Assembly (NCBI GenBank): GCA_021732845.1
Contig: JAKFUF010000031.1
Coordinates: 1 to 36,381, forward strand
DNA: 36,381 bases
Direction: 5' to 3'
Origin: Planctomycetaceae bacterium
Lineage (GTDB): Bacteria > Planctomycetota > Planctomycetia > Planctomycetales > Planctomycetaceae
The position numbers were made by a program, and so were the translations under genes. Positions 9,012 to 17,560 of the stretch are shown here, one piece after another. The notes under the pieces are model-generated. The model did not search any database, was not told the DNA's origin, and saw nothing but the letters and a program-made list of their open reading frames with translations. Position 1 is the first letter of the stretch. Every line of letters starts with the position of its first letter.

Positions 9012-9203
9012 TCCGTGGCTCCGATCCCGAGACAGCGCCAATGCCGGTTCCGTCTGTCCGATGTGGTGCTCTGCCTTTCAGCAGCATCTGATCGGCAGGG
9101 CGAGAGTTGCGTTCAGTGCTGGAGAAATGCATCAGACAGTCGAAGTCCCTGCCCAGACTGTGACATTTGAAAGCTGAAACTGGCGTTTTCGACAGACAAT
9201 GCT

Positions 9204-9680
9204 TCAGATCTTCGTCCACTTCCCTTTGGGAATAGCTGCCGCTGGATCTTTAAGCAGTTCGGGAACAGGCAGTTCGACCTTGATGCGAACGGGGGCCTGC
9301 TCAGCCTCCCGTGAGACGACATAGACCTCCAAAACCTCGTAGCTCTCAAGTTTGATCTGCCGTTTGGCGATCTCCACGACCTTCGGGATCATCGCCAGCA
9401 CGCGAGGATCCGTCGGTTCGGGGCGGAAGTCGACATGCAGGGCGATTCGCAGAATGACCGGCCCGTTCTTGTGCCGGCCGCCGTCGACCCGCGGGGACGA
9501 CTTGGGGAAGGCCTCATTCAGCGCTTTTTGCAGTGGGAAGAAGGGGGCGAGATTCAGCTTCCAGTAAGTCCACATCCCGCCGGCCATCAGCATGCCAAAC
9601 AGCAGCACGCCGATCACCACCCATTTGCCGGGAACGGTCAACGGCTGCGGCGGTGCTTCAATTGGAGAATCAGAATTCAC
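9204..9680 (-). CDS. Membrane-anchored hypothetical protein
   Basis: 158 residues starting from GTG (complement of 9678-9680). One transmembrane segment lies at about 19-39 (WVVIGVLLFGMLMAGGMWTYW) after a short N-terminal cytoplasmic stretch. A soluble domain of about 110 residues follows, predicted alpha/beta, with no motif I recognise. The segment between this gene and the DCC gene contains CAGACTGTGACATTTGAAA near 9155, similar to a sequence near 30774. No function is proposed. It may share a transcript with nothing, as the ZIP gene upstream is separated by about 120 bases. Confidence 0.6.
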   Translation of the reverse strand: MNSDSPIEAPPQPLTVPGKWVVIGVLLFGMLMAGGMWTYWKLNLAPFFPLQKALNEAFPKSSPRVDGGRHKNGPVILRIALHVDFRPEPTDPRVLAMIPKVVEIAKRQIKLESYEVLEVYVVSREAEQAPVRIKVELPVPELLKDPAAAIPKGKWTKI

Positions 9681-9802
9681 GTGTGGCTCAGGAATGAATT
9701 GAGAAGGCGAATCATTGGGCTATGGAGTGGGCGGTGCGACCGCAACGACACCGTCGATGAAGACACGAATTTGAGGGTGCTGAATTCTTACGTGCCCCCA
9801 TC

Positions 9803-10795
9803 CTAGCGCGGCGTTGTTAAAGGCGGTGAGAGCGGGCCAGACTCATGGTGATGATGCGCTGGTTCCAGGAAACCAATCGCGTATGCTAAGGCTACGCCAC
9901 TGAGCAAGGCGACGGAAAGTAAGAGGCGGTCGTGCGCGTGGAACTCGATTTCCGGAAGCAGGTCGCCCAAGGCGATGCACAGAAAGACACCCGCTGAGAA
10001 TGCCAGAGCGCAGCCGACGACAGCATGCTGCTGGGATTCAAACAATCCGATGCCAAACAAAAAGCACAGGGCCCCCACGGGCACCATCAGGGCGAAGGCT
10101 CCATTGATCAGGTGCCGGGCGGCGGGTGGCCAGCCACCCGCCGCCATCAGCGAGGTGATCGACGCCGCGTCCAGAGGCTTGTGCAGCAAGATCGCGGCGA
10201 AGGCCGGCAGTCCCAGAATCCACGGATTCGCCCCCTTCATGGCCGCATCCGCCTGCACGCTCGTTGCCAGAGCCACGCCGTCGATCAGCGTGTGGATCGC
10301 CAGCCCAAAGGCAATTCCCAGCCAACTGAACGGATGCGAGGGCGGTGCGACAGGTTGAGAGTGTTCGTGCCGGTGATCATGGTCATGATCGTGCGCGTGG
10401 TCGTGTCCATGATCGTGGTCGTGATGATGATGACCGGGCGAGTGCGCATCGCCATCACTTTCCACCGATCCGTGCTGGTGAAAGTGGAAGGCCCGGAGCA
10501 GGAAGAACATGGTCAGCATGCCGATCATCATCCACCACACACCGCGGTCGACGCTGCCGGTTTCGTGGATGGCATGCGGAAGCATATGGAACATCCCCAC
10601 GCCCAGCATCAAACCCGCGACCAGGCTGATGATCACCTGTAGGCGACGGTGGGTGAGCCGCAGCATGACCGGGGCAAACCCACCCGCCAGCGAGGCCAGA
10701 CAGATTGCCAGGCAGTACAGAACAAGCAGCCACGCTGGCCACGAAGACCCGATGAGGGCCATTGGCAGGGGAGAAAACAGGGGGTCCAAACGCAT
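9803..10795 (-). CDS. ZIP-family metal transporter with His-rich loop
   Basis: 330 residues from ATG at 10795; TTG at 10801 is an alternative two codons earlier. About eight hydrophobic segments. The variable loop between TM3 and TM4 is extremely His/Asp-rich (GHHHHDHDHGHDHAHDHDHD), a hallmark of ZIP zinc/iron transporters. TM4 carries HTLIDGVALA and TM5 LLHKPLDAAS, which correspond to the conserved metal-site helices (HNxxDG and HExP/HKxP-D). It probably imports Zn2+ or another divalent metal across the inner membrane. A second short His run (AHHHHES) is at the C-terminus. No metal-responsive operator was identified. Confidence 0.9.
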   Translation of the reverse strand: MRLDPLFSPLPMALIGSSWPAWLLVLYCLAICLASLAGGFAPVMLRLTHRRLQVIISLVAGLMLGVGMFHMLPHAIHETGSVDRGVWWMMIGMLTMFFLLRAFHFHQHGSVESDGDAHSPGHHHHDHDHGHDHAHDHDHDHRHEHSQPVAPPSHPFSWLGIAFGLAIHTLIDGVALATSVQADAAMKGANPWILGLPAFAAILLHKPLDAASITSLMAAGGWPPAARHLINGAFALMVPVGALCFLFGIGLFESQQHAVVGCALAFSAGVFLCIALGDLLPEIEFHAHDRLLLSVALLSGVALAYAIGFLEPAHHHHESGPLSPPLTTPR

Positions 10796-11210
10796 GGCCA
10801 ACTCTTTGCGGACGCACAGTTGGCGTCAAACTGATTTTGGGGCACACTGCTGCAATCACATTCCGGCGCGAGGTTTATGCTGTTCGCACCGAACGCAATT
10901 GAATTGCAGTTGCCATGTCTTGCGAAACTGCATTGTGAGCATCGACTGCAGGAAGGGCAAGGGCGCGGTACGGTTGTCTGAAGTTAGGTCGAGAGTTGAA
11001 GATGGCGGCGGCGAGGGGACGATCTTCCGGCCTCGCTGGCGCGTCGGGTTCCAAGTGATTGGTGATACGCAGGCTGGGACCTCACCGTCCACGCGATGTA
11101 ACCAAACCGTGTGAATCTGCAACACTTCGCGCTGCATTTTGCATTTGCGGAGTCCGTTTCTCGCTGATATAGTCGCATCCGCAGACAGGGTGGTTTGTAT
11201 CCGCGTACAG
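10796..11210. other. Intergenic, repeat-like string
   Basis: About 415 bases without a convincing gene. The string CCTCGCTGGCGCGTCGGGTT near 11033-11054 resembles a dispersed planctomycete intergenic string that I remember; this is not verified. Confidence 0.3.
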
Positions 11211-11221
11211 GGAGGGGTCAG

Positions 11222-11446
11222 ATGGAGGGCTCATGGAGAGAGATCGACCTAGCTGTTGGAGATGCGCTGCGGATCGGATCGTTCACCCTCACCGTGGTGG
11301 ACATTGAAGACGGCGACGTCTGCTTTCATCTCGATTCCGAAGACGAGGGCGTCGAACTCGATCCGCCTCCCTTCCTCCAGGTCACGCCTCACGGCCTCTG
11401 GCGTCTCGCCAACTCCTCCACGCTGGTCTCACTGCAGAATAACTGA
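11222..11446 (+). CDS. Small protein with CsrA-like strand pattern
   Basis: 74 residues from ATG 11222, chosen because GGAGGGG at 11211-11217 sits five bases upstream. The core LAVGDALRIGSFTLTVVDIEDGDVCFHLDSEDEG alternates beta-strand residues and Gly/Asp turns much like CsrA (vGExIxIGdxIxVxVlxIxGxxVrxGI). However, it lacks the MLVLTRK start and the C-terminal PVHREE segment of true CsrA. It is acidic (DSEDEGVELDPPP), unlike an RNA-binding protein. I would call it a hypothetical small beta-rich protein; an FHA- or CsrA-related origin is only a suggestion. Confidence 0.6.
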   Translation: MEGSWREIDLAVGDALRIGSFTLTVVDIEDGDVCFHLDSEDEGVELDPPPFLQVTPHGLWRLANSSTLVSLQNN

Positions 11447-11455
11447 GTCGGCATC

Positions 11456-11662
11456 ATGCTGACCTTCCGCAGACTGACATTCGTCACGGTCGTTGTGACG
11501 CTTTCAGCCGTCATTGGTTTTCCTGCCGCCATCATTGCCAGGCATCGCCTGGCGGTGTCTGTGCTGGAGCAGGCGTGCGCGTCTGGTCAGAAGCACCTCC
11601 ATTGCAGGAATGGGTTCAGGAATTCGGGCATGCAGTCCGACTTGAAGGTGAACAGCGAATAG
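11456..11662 (+). CDS. Possible small membrane protein
   Basis: 68 residues, starting ten bases after the preceding stop. Residues 7-29 form one hydrophobic helix (LTFVTVVVTLSAVIGFPAAII). The rest has no recognisable domain and includes Cys-x3-His-x-His-Cys (GQKHLHC). There is no clear ribosome-binding site, and the C-terminal half could be chance reading. Weakly supported. The following 186 bases to the next gene show nothing. Confidence 0.35.
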   Translation: MLTFRRLTFVTVVVTLSAVIGFPAAIIARHRLAVSVLEQACASGQKHLHCRNGFRNSGMQSDLKVNSE

Positions 11663-11848
11663 CTGCCAGCGGACGGACTTCTCGACTGTACATCCCGCAG
11701 ACGCGGCACGGAGTTGGCTGAATCTTGCCGCCCGGCGGAATCGCTGCTTGCCAGAGGCTCAAAACGCGGGCTATAGTGGATTGGAGACAATTCTGCCGGC
11801 GGAGATTCCCTTCCACCGGCCTGTGGCCGACAGTGTTCAGGTGGGTGC

Positions 11849-12604
11849 ATGAGCTTCATCAATCGCCGCCAGTTTCTTGCCACCTCGCTGGCCGCCACTG
11901 GCGCAGTCTCAACCGGGCTGCTGCATCCGTTTGGAATGGGTGGAGAGGCGTTTGCCAAGCCACAGATTCCCGGCATCGAAACGCGAGCCCCGGGTCTGAT
12001 TACGGGCGAGGAGCGGACCGCTCAACCGGACATCTGGACGCTGGAAGTCCTGTACAAGCCAGTGCGGATGATTGAAGTCGCGATCCCTGACAAAACCGGA
12101 AAGCCGGTCAAGCAACTGCTGTGGTACCTCGTTTACCGCGTCATCAACCGCGAAGACACGTTGGCATCGGCGGCCGCGCCAGAGGCCAAACGGCCGCTGT
12201 TCGTCCCGGAGCTAACGTTGTTGACCGATGACAACGGTGTGCAGAAGCGGTACTTCGACCGTGTGATTCCCATCGCGCAGGCCGCCATCAACAAGCGGGA
12301 ACGGCACAAGTCGCTGAACTCCGTGGAGATTGTCCAGGAGCTTCCGCCGCCCGTGAAGCTCAACGTGGTTGACGCCCCCACGCTGGATGGCGTGGCGATC
12401 TGGCGTGGTGTCGATCCGCACACCGACTACTTCAAGGTCTTCTTCTCTGGCTTCTCCAACGGCTACCGCGTGACGATGGTCGAGGACAAGGAGGTCGTGC
12501 AGCGAAAAACGCTGGTGCAGGAATTTGAACGCCCCAGTGATGCTCTCCAGCAGAGCGAAGAAGAGATCAAGCTGGTCGGCGAAGCCCAGTGGGTTTATCG
12601 CTAA
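11849..12604 (+). CDS. Tat-exported hypothetical protein
   Basis: 251 residues. The N-terminus has a twin-arginine signal, NRRQFLATSLAATGA, with a hydrophobic stretch ending near AFA (residues about 6-36). It should therefore be exported folded by the Tat pathway. The mature part (DIWTLEVLYKPVRMIEV, LLWYLVYRVIN, ELTLLTDDNGVQKRYFDRVIP) is not a family whose function I know; it looks beta-rich. Its length and signal suggest a complete gene. Flanked downstream by MazG on the opposite strand. Confidence 0.75.
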   Translation: MSFINRRQFLATSLAATGAVSTGLLHPFGMGGEAFAKPQIPGIETRAPGLITGEERTAQPDIWTLEVLYKPVRMIEVAIPDKTGKPVKQLLWYLVYRVINREDTLASAAAPEAKRPLFVPELTLLTDDNGVQKRYFDRVIPIAQAAINKRERHKSLNSVEIVQELPPPVKLNVVDAPTLDGVAIWRGVDPHTDYFKVFFSGFSNGYRVTMVEDKEVVQRKTLVQEFERPSDALQQSEEEIKLVGEAQWVYR

Positions 12605-12623
12605 GGGCAGCGAAGCGACTGGC

Positions 12624-13283
12624 CTATTGACTGTCAGATGCGTTGGGCTTGGCGGTTTGCGCCTGACGCAACAGTTCAGCTCGCAGGGCCTCTTCGGCGG
12701 AAATGCCTTGGGCTGACGCGGCCTGCACTAATCGCAGCAGTTGAATTCCCACGCCCTCCGGATCTGCGGCTGTTGGGGTTGGGAGGGGGTGTTTCTTGAG
12801 CCACTTCTCCGCTTGCAGTAAGGCGGGCAGGTGGCGGGGAATCCCTTCCAGGCCGATCGTTAGGGGTCGCGTTCCGCGGGCCGCTTTTTCCGCCTGCTTG
12901 ATCTGTTCCCACTGTGTCAGCACTTCGTTGGCGTCATCGGCGCGGGCCGTACCGAAAACGTGCGGGTGCCGGCGGAGCATCTTCTCGGTGATTCCGCGGC
13001 AGACATCCGTGAAATTGAACGCGCCGCGTTCGCTGGCCATCTGGGCGTGGAACACGACCTGCAGCAGCACGTCTCCCAGTTCGTCGGCGATCGACGGGTC
13101 ATCATTCGCTTCAATGGCATCCAGCAGTTCATACGCCTCTTCAATGGCGTACTTCCGCAAGGTCATGTGGTCCTGCTCGCGATCCCACGGACAACCGTTT
13201 GGAGCCCGGAGCCGGGCCATGACATCCAACAGCGCCTGAATGGGCTGGGAGGCAGAATGCTCGGGCGTGTCGATGGGTTCCAT
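12624..13283 (-). CDS. mazG: Nucleoside triphosphate pyrophosphohydrolase MazG
   Basis: 219 residues. MazG hydrolyses (d)NTPs to the monophosphate and pyrophosphate, cleaning nucleotide pools and, in E. coli, lowering ppGpp. The helical metal-binding motifs are clear: PNGCPWDREQDHMTLRKY, then IEEAYELLDAIE (ExxE) and DELGDVLLQVVFHA (ExxD), followed by RRHPHVF and W-E--K. It is somewhat shorter than the E. coli enzyme (about 263 residues), mainly in the second half. The Ala/Gln-rich C-terminus is not typical. It converges with the Tat-secreted gene. Confidence 0.93.
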   Translation of the reverse strand: MEPIDTPEHSASQPIQALLDVMARLRAPNGCPWDREQDHMTLRKYAIEEAYELLDAIEANDDPSIADELGDVLLQVVFHAQMASERGAFNFTDVCRGITEKMLRRHPHVFGTARADDANEVLTQWEQIKQAEKAARGTRPLTIGLEGIPRHLPALLQAEKWLKKHPLPTPTAADPEGVGIQLLRLVQAASAQGISAEEALRAELLRQAQTAKPNASDSQ

Positions 13284-13434
13284 CCTTCACCGGCCGGGGG
13301 TTGGCAGCCTGCGTAGCCCCGAGCCGCCTCGGGAGCCACCGCTTGGTCTGCTCCGTTCGGTGTCATCATAGTCGATGGCCTGGCGGAATCGAAGATGCCC
13401 CGGCCAGCGCTGTCACGGATGCGGCACCAGCGCT

Positions 13435-13857
13435 CTACCAGATCTCTTCCCAGACCTGGTCATGAATATGCACCAACCGGCCCGAATGGAACCGGTCGGG
13501 TGCCTGAGCCAGGATCCGCAGCCAGACCGCGTGGCCCTCGTAGGTTCCTTCGAGCGAGACATGGGCCCCAAGCTCGTCATCGCGGGCCACGGGCAAAGAC
13601 TGCCACTCGAACCGTTTGACGTCGCTGAAAATGCCCTGAATGCCTCCCAGATCGGCGTTGAACCGCGACGGGTGCCGCGCGCCGTCACGGCGGCCGCCCA
13701 CCATCTCGGTCGAAGCGGCAAACAGCGTCACTTCCCATTGGTCATGCACATGCACGTAGTGACAGCCCAGTGGCGGGAACAGCTCCCACGGCTGCAAGTA
13801 CAAAGCCACGGCATTCGCCATCTCCTGCAACCATGGGGGCGGCGACGCTAGTGGCAT
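13435..13857 (-). CDS. Conserved hypothetical protein
   Basis: 140 residues if started at ATG 13857 (MPLASPPPWLQEMANAVALYL). The frame stays open to 14055, but the upstream part is Arg/His/Trp-rich and looks non-coding, so I prefer the inner start. The sequence has GCHYVHVHDQWEVTLFAAST, an Arg/Gly-rich stretch, then HVSLEGTYEGHAVWLRILAQAP. This gives the impression of a compact alpha/beta protein; I do not recognise its family or function. The first half resembles sequences I associate with planctomycete hypothetical proteins, which is only an impression. Confidence 0.6.
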   Translation of the reverse strand: MPLASPPPWLQEMANAVALYLQPWELFPPLGCHYVHVHDQWEVTLFAASTEMVGGRRDGARHPSRFNADLGGIQGIFSDVKRFEWQSLPVARDDELGAHVSLEGTYEGHAVWLRILAQAPDRFHSGRLVHIHDQVWEEIW

Positions 13858-14072
13858 GGTGATCCAATGGGGAAGGAGCAATTGCAAAATTCCAAAACTG
13901 GCTCGCTGGAGCCACAGAGCCTCAATCGGCAACTTCTGTACCGGCACAGCCTTTCCGTGAAACATCGCGCCCCGTCTGGCGTTCAAACGCCAATCATGGC
14001 GGGCGTGAAAAACCCATGTTTCATTTTGTAAACATCGAGCGTTCACGCCTTGCACGCAGCTTTGTCAACACT

Positions 14073-14102
14073 GTCGTCTTTTCGCAGGAGCGAAAGGCGA
14101 CA
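14073..14102. repeat. Solo hairpin built from MITE-like ends
   Basis: GTCGTCTTTTCGC and GCGAAAGGCGAC face each other across AGGA, giving a compact stem. Both arms match ends or inner hairpins of the edge MITE-like units. This looks like a relic with the centre deleted. Confidence 0.6.
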
Positions 14103-14194
14103 TTACGCCGCCCTGAATCGTTTGTGTCACACTTCCCCGCTGAGCTTGCCTCAGTGGATTCGGGCCTTTGAACTACGTCGGATCGCAGTCCGCG

Positions 14195-14357
14195 CGGGGT
14201 AGTGCAAAGGCCCGTTCACCACCGAGATGAACTCGGTGGGGTGGAGGCCGCGATTGTCGGCCTCGTGACGTAAAGTCGTCTTTTGCTCCTCCCACAACAG
14301 TGCTTTCCCGCGCCGGACCGACGCTCGCATCCTTTCGCAGGAGCGCAAGGCGACAGT
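14195..14357. repeat. Interior MITE-like relic and hairpin
   Basis: At 14268-14289 the left end of the MITE-like family (ACGTAAAGTCGTC...GCTCC) is present, and at about 14311-14357 its right part (CGCCGGACC...CTTTCGCAGGAGCGCAAGG), so the unit is about 90 bases with an internal deletion. Just upstream, CACCGAG/CTCGGTG near 14220 forms another short hairpin. It is the only near-complete interior member I found outside the two edge arrays. It lies between two minus-strand genes. Confidence 0.6.
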
Positions 14358-14404
14358 TCCGATGACGCATGTGGAGCCATGCCACCCGAATCGTGCCAGC
14401 CCTT

Positions 14405-15148
14405 TCAGGTCTGCTCCGGCTTCGTCACGGGCACGCCGGTCACGCGATCAACCCCCAGGCGAAAGATCACCCATAGCGCGGAATAGACCTCGCGCAGGTT
14501 GATCTTGGACGAGCCGAAGCGACGGTCCTCGAACACAATGGGTGTTTCCCGCATGCGGCAGCCGACGCGGCGGCAGCGATACAGCGCCTCTTGCTGAAAG
14601 GCATACCCCCGCGCACGAAAGCGGGTGAGATCCAATTCCCTTAGCTTGGAGACCCGGTAACAGCGGTAACTGCCACTGGTGTCACGGGCCGGGATCCCCA
14701 AAAACAGCCGCGCGTACCAGTTGATCCCCTGGCTCATGAAGTGCCGTTTGAAATTCCACCCGACCACGCCGCCGCCAGGAATATACCGTGAACCGATGGC
14801 CACATCGGCTTGGGACATGCACTCCAGCAGTGCCGACAGATGCCGCGGGTGGTGGCTGAAATCGGCATCCATGTTGATCACGTACTCATAGTCGTGATCG
14901 ATGGCGTACTGCAGTCCGGCCAGAATCGCCGTCCCCAACCCGAGCTTGCCAGCGCGGTGCAGCACTTTCACGCGCGGATCGCGCGCCGCCGCGTCATCGG
15001 CCAGCTTGCCGGTTCCATCGGGGGAATTGTCATCCACGACCAGAATGTCCGCGTGTGGCACCTGCGAGTGGATCTCCGCGAGCATTGGCGGCAGATTCTC
15101 ACGCTCGTTGTAGGTGCACAGCGTGACCAGCAGCTTCTCAGAACTCAT
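14405..15148 (-). CDS. Polyprenol monophosphomannose synthase-like GT2 glycosyltransferase
   Basis: 247 residues from ATG 15148. GT-A fold of the DPM1/dolichol-phosphate mannosyltransferase type: TYNERENLP at the start, VVDDNSPDGT, the metal-binding NMDADFSHHP, then GSRYIPGGGV and DTSGSYRCYR, and FEDRRFGSSK near the end. It should transfer a hexose from a nucleotide sugar to a polyprenyl phosphate at the inner membrane, supplying a lipid-linked sugar for extracytoplasmic glycosylation. It lacks extra C-terminal membrane helices. The longer open frame upstream lies inside the preceding gene; the ATG at 15148 overlaps that gene's stop (15138) by 11 bases, so translational coupling is likely. 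Confidence 0.92.
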   Translation of the reverse strand: MSSEKLLVTLCTYNERENLPPMLAEIHSQVPHADILVVDDNSPDGTGKLADDAAARDPRVKVLHRAGKLGLGTAILAGLQYAIDHDYEYVINMDADFSHHPRHLSALLECMSQADVAIGSRYIPGGGVVGWNFKRHFMSQGINWYARLFLGIPARDTSGSYRCYRVSKLRELDLTRFRARGYAFQQEALYRCRRVGCRMRETPIVFEDRRFGSSKINLREVYSALWVIFRLGVDRVTGVPVTKPEQT

Positions 15149-16589
15149 CACCAAACCGGTCGTCGGGCAGGAGCGGACCGATTTTCCGCGTGGGGCGGAC
15201 GGCCTTTGGAGCGGGCCTGGTCGGGAAGTCAACCACGGCCGGCCCCTGCGGTCCGGCAATGGCGGGCGGGACCAACTCCGGTCCCTCGTTCGAATTGTCG
15301 CGAGGCGTCACGATTTCCGGCCCGCGTGCCACGCCGTTCACTTTCGGCCCGACGGGCGTCCGGACGGGAGCCCGACGGTTTTGGACGGAGGGCGGGGTCA
15401 CGGTGGGATCCATGGGCTGTGGCTCAACAGCCCCATCCACTGCCGGCGGGTTAATCTTCGGCCGGCCCGGCTCAATGACCTGCGGTGCCTTGGCACCCGC
15501 TGCCGGCTCGAATTCGACACGCTTGAAGAAACCTCGCATGTACTCTGGCGACCCCAGGAGGTTGGAGGCCGTTTTCAGGAACGGCAGCGCCTGGTCGAGG
15601 TCCTCATTCAAAAACAGCAGGGTCCCCATGACCAGGATGCGGTTGGGGTCGCGGAGATCTTCCTTCACCCAGTCGGCAACAGTGAGCAACATTCCATTGC
15701 GGGCGATGGCACCGGCTTCTCCAAAGATCGTTTCCAGGCGGTCGGTCGTTTGAATGCACAGCGGATCGGTTCGCAAGGCCCGTTTCACCTCGCGAACAGC
15801 CAGGTCTCCGTTGTTCATGGCGCAGAGAGCCACGGCCATCCGCAGGCGCGGAGCGGGGAGGTCGATCGCCGTTGTGGCCGCCTGTTTGTAGTGCGTGTAG
15901 GCCTGCATCCAGTTGCGTCTGGCAAGCCACTCATCGCCCTGCGCCTGGAAACGGAGGCTCTTCAGGCGCGCCTCAGCGCTGGAGGGCTGCAGATTCAACA
16001 AGTTGACGGGCTCGGCCTGAAGTTGTTCGCGCAGTTGCTGTTCAAGCTGTGCATTCGGATTGGGATTCACGGCACCGTCAAAGCCCGGCACCGCGGCACC
16101 ATTGAAACCTGGGGCGACATTCACCCCCGCCGCATCGTCGAACAACACGGGGTTGTTTGCGGGGAACGGCGCGGTATAGGCAAAGACTGGCGGAATCACC
16201 GGAGCCTGTGTGACGTAAGCTTGGGGCCAGGCACCATACGCCCCATACGAACCATAAAATGGTCCGGCATAGACAGGCCCTCTGTAATAGTTCAGCCCGC
16301 CGAATCCCGTGGAGAGGCTGAAGCCATTGTACCCACCATACAGTCCGCCATAGCCGTAGGTGCTGTATCCGAGCCCGCCAAAACCAAAGGACCGGTAGCC
16401 GAAGCCACTGTAGCCCAGCCCGCCGCCGCCGCCGTAGCCACGGTAACCGCGATATCCACCAATGTTTCCGTAGCCGTGGTTATGGCCGAATCCGCCACCT
16501 CCGTGATGGTGATGCTGGGCCGAGGCGACGGAAGTGAATGCGGTCGTTGTTGCGCCGAAAGCGAGTGCGAGTGTCAGGAACCAGCGCAT
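15138..16589 (-). CDS. Secreted Gly/Tyr-rich protein with TPR-like domain
   Basis: 483 residues from ATG 16589. A clear Sec signal peptide MRWFLTLALAFGATTTAFTSVASAQ is followed by HHHHGG. A low-complexity region of GYGG, GFGG, YGGLYGG and YRG repeats spans residues about 30-130. A helical repeat domain resembling TPR (LRFQAQGDEWLARRNWMQAYTHY, MAVALCAMNNGDLAVREVKRAL) lies at about 215-355. The last 110 residues are Pro-rich. Such proteins are frequent in planctomycetes and are probably surface or periplasmic scaffolds; function is not established. The start was chosen because it gives the signal peptide. It is translationally coupled to the downstream glycosyltransferase, hinting at a link with cell-surface glycosylation. 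Confidence 0.8.
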   Translation of the reverse strand: MRWFLTLALAFGATTTAFTSVASAQHHHHGGGGFGHNHGYGNIGGYRGYRGYGGGGGLGYSGFGYRSFGFGGLGYSTYGYGGLYGGYNGFSLSTGFGGLNYYRGPVYAGPFYGSYGAYGAWPQAYVTQAPVIPPVFAYTAPFPANNPVLFDDAAGVNVAPGFNGAAVPGFDGAVNPNPNAQLEQQLREQLQAEPVNLLNLQPSSAEARLKSLRFQAQGDEWLARRNWMQAYTHYKQAATTAIDLPAPRLRMAVALCAMNNGDLAVREVKRALRTDPLCIQTTDRLETIFGEAGAIARNGMLLTVADWVKEDLRDPNRILVMGTLLFLNEDLDQALPFLKTASNLLGSPEYMRGFFKRVEFEPAAGAKAPQVIEPGRPKINPPAVDGAVEPQPMDPTVTPPSVQNRRAPVRTPVGPKVNGVARGPEIVTPRDNSNEGPELVPPAIAGPQGPAVVDFPTRPAPKAVRPTRKIGPLLPDDRFGDEF

Positions 16590-16908
16590 GTCATGGCTCA
16601 CTTTCCAAGTGGGACACGATCGCCATGTCCCCAGCGACACTGAAAACAGGTCGAACAACCCGCCAGGTCAAACACGAAAGCCCGGGAATCAGGTCCGCCC
16701 GACCCCAGCCTGCTCGCACTTTCATTATCAGAGCCCACCCGCAGATCGTCAAGGAGCGGATTTCCCGACTTCCCAACGCGTCCGCGCTGTCGGGAATCGG
16801 AGCAATTCCCGCCGATTGCCATCAAATACATCGGGCATTTCGGCTTTGTCCTTTCCACTTCGGTGGAACGCGGCATACAATCGATCTTCTCAGGGACGAT
16901 GCCTTTCG
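16590..16908. other. Divergent intergenic region
   Basis: About 320 bases separating the Gly-rich protein gene (minus) from the ACT-domain gene (plus). I see no gene or clear promoter. Confidence 0.35.
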
Positions 16909-16919
16909 CAGGAGTAGCC

Positions 16920-17501
16920 ATGTCCAAGCGGTACATTATTGGGCTGATGGGTGCGAATCGGACCGGCGTGTTGACGGCTGTCACTAACGCGCTCGCGGAA
17001 CTCGGCGGCGACATTCACGAAGCCAGTCAGAAGGTCCTGCAGGGGCACTTCACAATTCTGCTGGCTGCCGATTTTCCGGCGCACCGCAACATGCACGTCA
17101 TTGAAACGCATTTGCGCGGGATCTGCGCGGCGTTCGGCGTCGACATCTATATTCACGACCCGACCCGCGATTCGTTCGACGGCCTGAGCAACCGAGATGT
17201 GCGGACATCACCGTACAGCCTCACGGTGTCGGGGCTCAACGCTCCGGGCGTCATTGGCCATATCTCCGCCCGCCTCGCCCGCGACAACGTCGACATCGGC
17301 GACCTCTACGGAGTGCAGCAGTCTCCCGACGCGTCGTTCATGCTCATGCTGGAACTGCTGGTTCCCGAGCTGGTGGAGGTCGAAGCGCTGGAGCAGGATC
17401 TGCTCGCGCTTGGTCATTCGCTCGGCTTGGAAATTTGCCTCCGTCCCGCAGAGGTTGGTGAGAGCGTGGTCTGTGCCCCGTCCAGTGCCGTGGCTCATTG
17501 A
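16920..17501 (+). CDS. GcvR-like protein with two ACT domains
   Basis: 193 residues from ATG 16920, chosen because AGGAG at 16910-16914 is five bases upstream. Two ACT domains are evident: residues about 3-75 (RYIIGLMGANRTGVLTAVTNALAELGGDIHEASQKVLQGHFTILL) and about 95-170 (YSLTVSGLNAPGVIGHISARLARDNVDIGDL). This is the layout of the glycine cleavage system repressor GcvR and related amino-acid-sensing proteins. No DNA-binding domain is present; GcvR acts through another regulator. No glycine cleavage genes are nearby, so the ligand cannot be assigned from context. Confidence 0.85.
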   Translation: MSKRYIIGLMGANRTGVLTAVTNALAELGGDIHEASQKVLQGHFTILLAADFPAHRNMHVIETHLRGICAAFGVDIYIHDPTRDSFDGLSNRDVRTSPYSLTVSGLNAPGVIGHISARLARDNVDIGDLYGVQQSPDASFMLMLELLVPELVEVEALEQDLLALGHSLGLEICLRPAEVGESVVCAPSSAVAH

Positions 17502-17560
17502 CGTCTGCCTGAGCCACCGATTGAATGGGTACGGATGCGTTCCGCGTGTTCGAGGTCTCT

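Noticed and set aside
15114-16643. 509-codon open frame antisense to the Gly-rich TPR protein
   Set aside because: The plus-strand reading has no signal peptide or motif, whereas the minus-strand reading has both.
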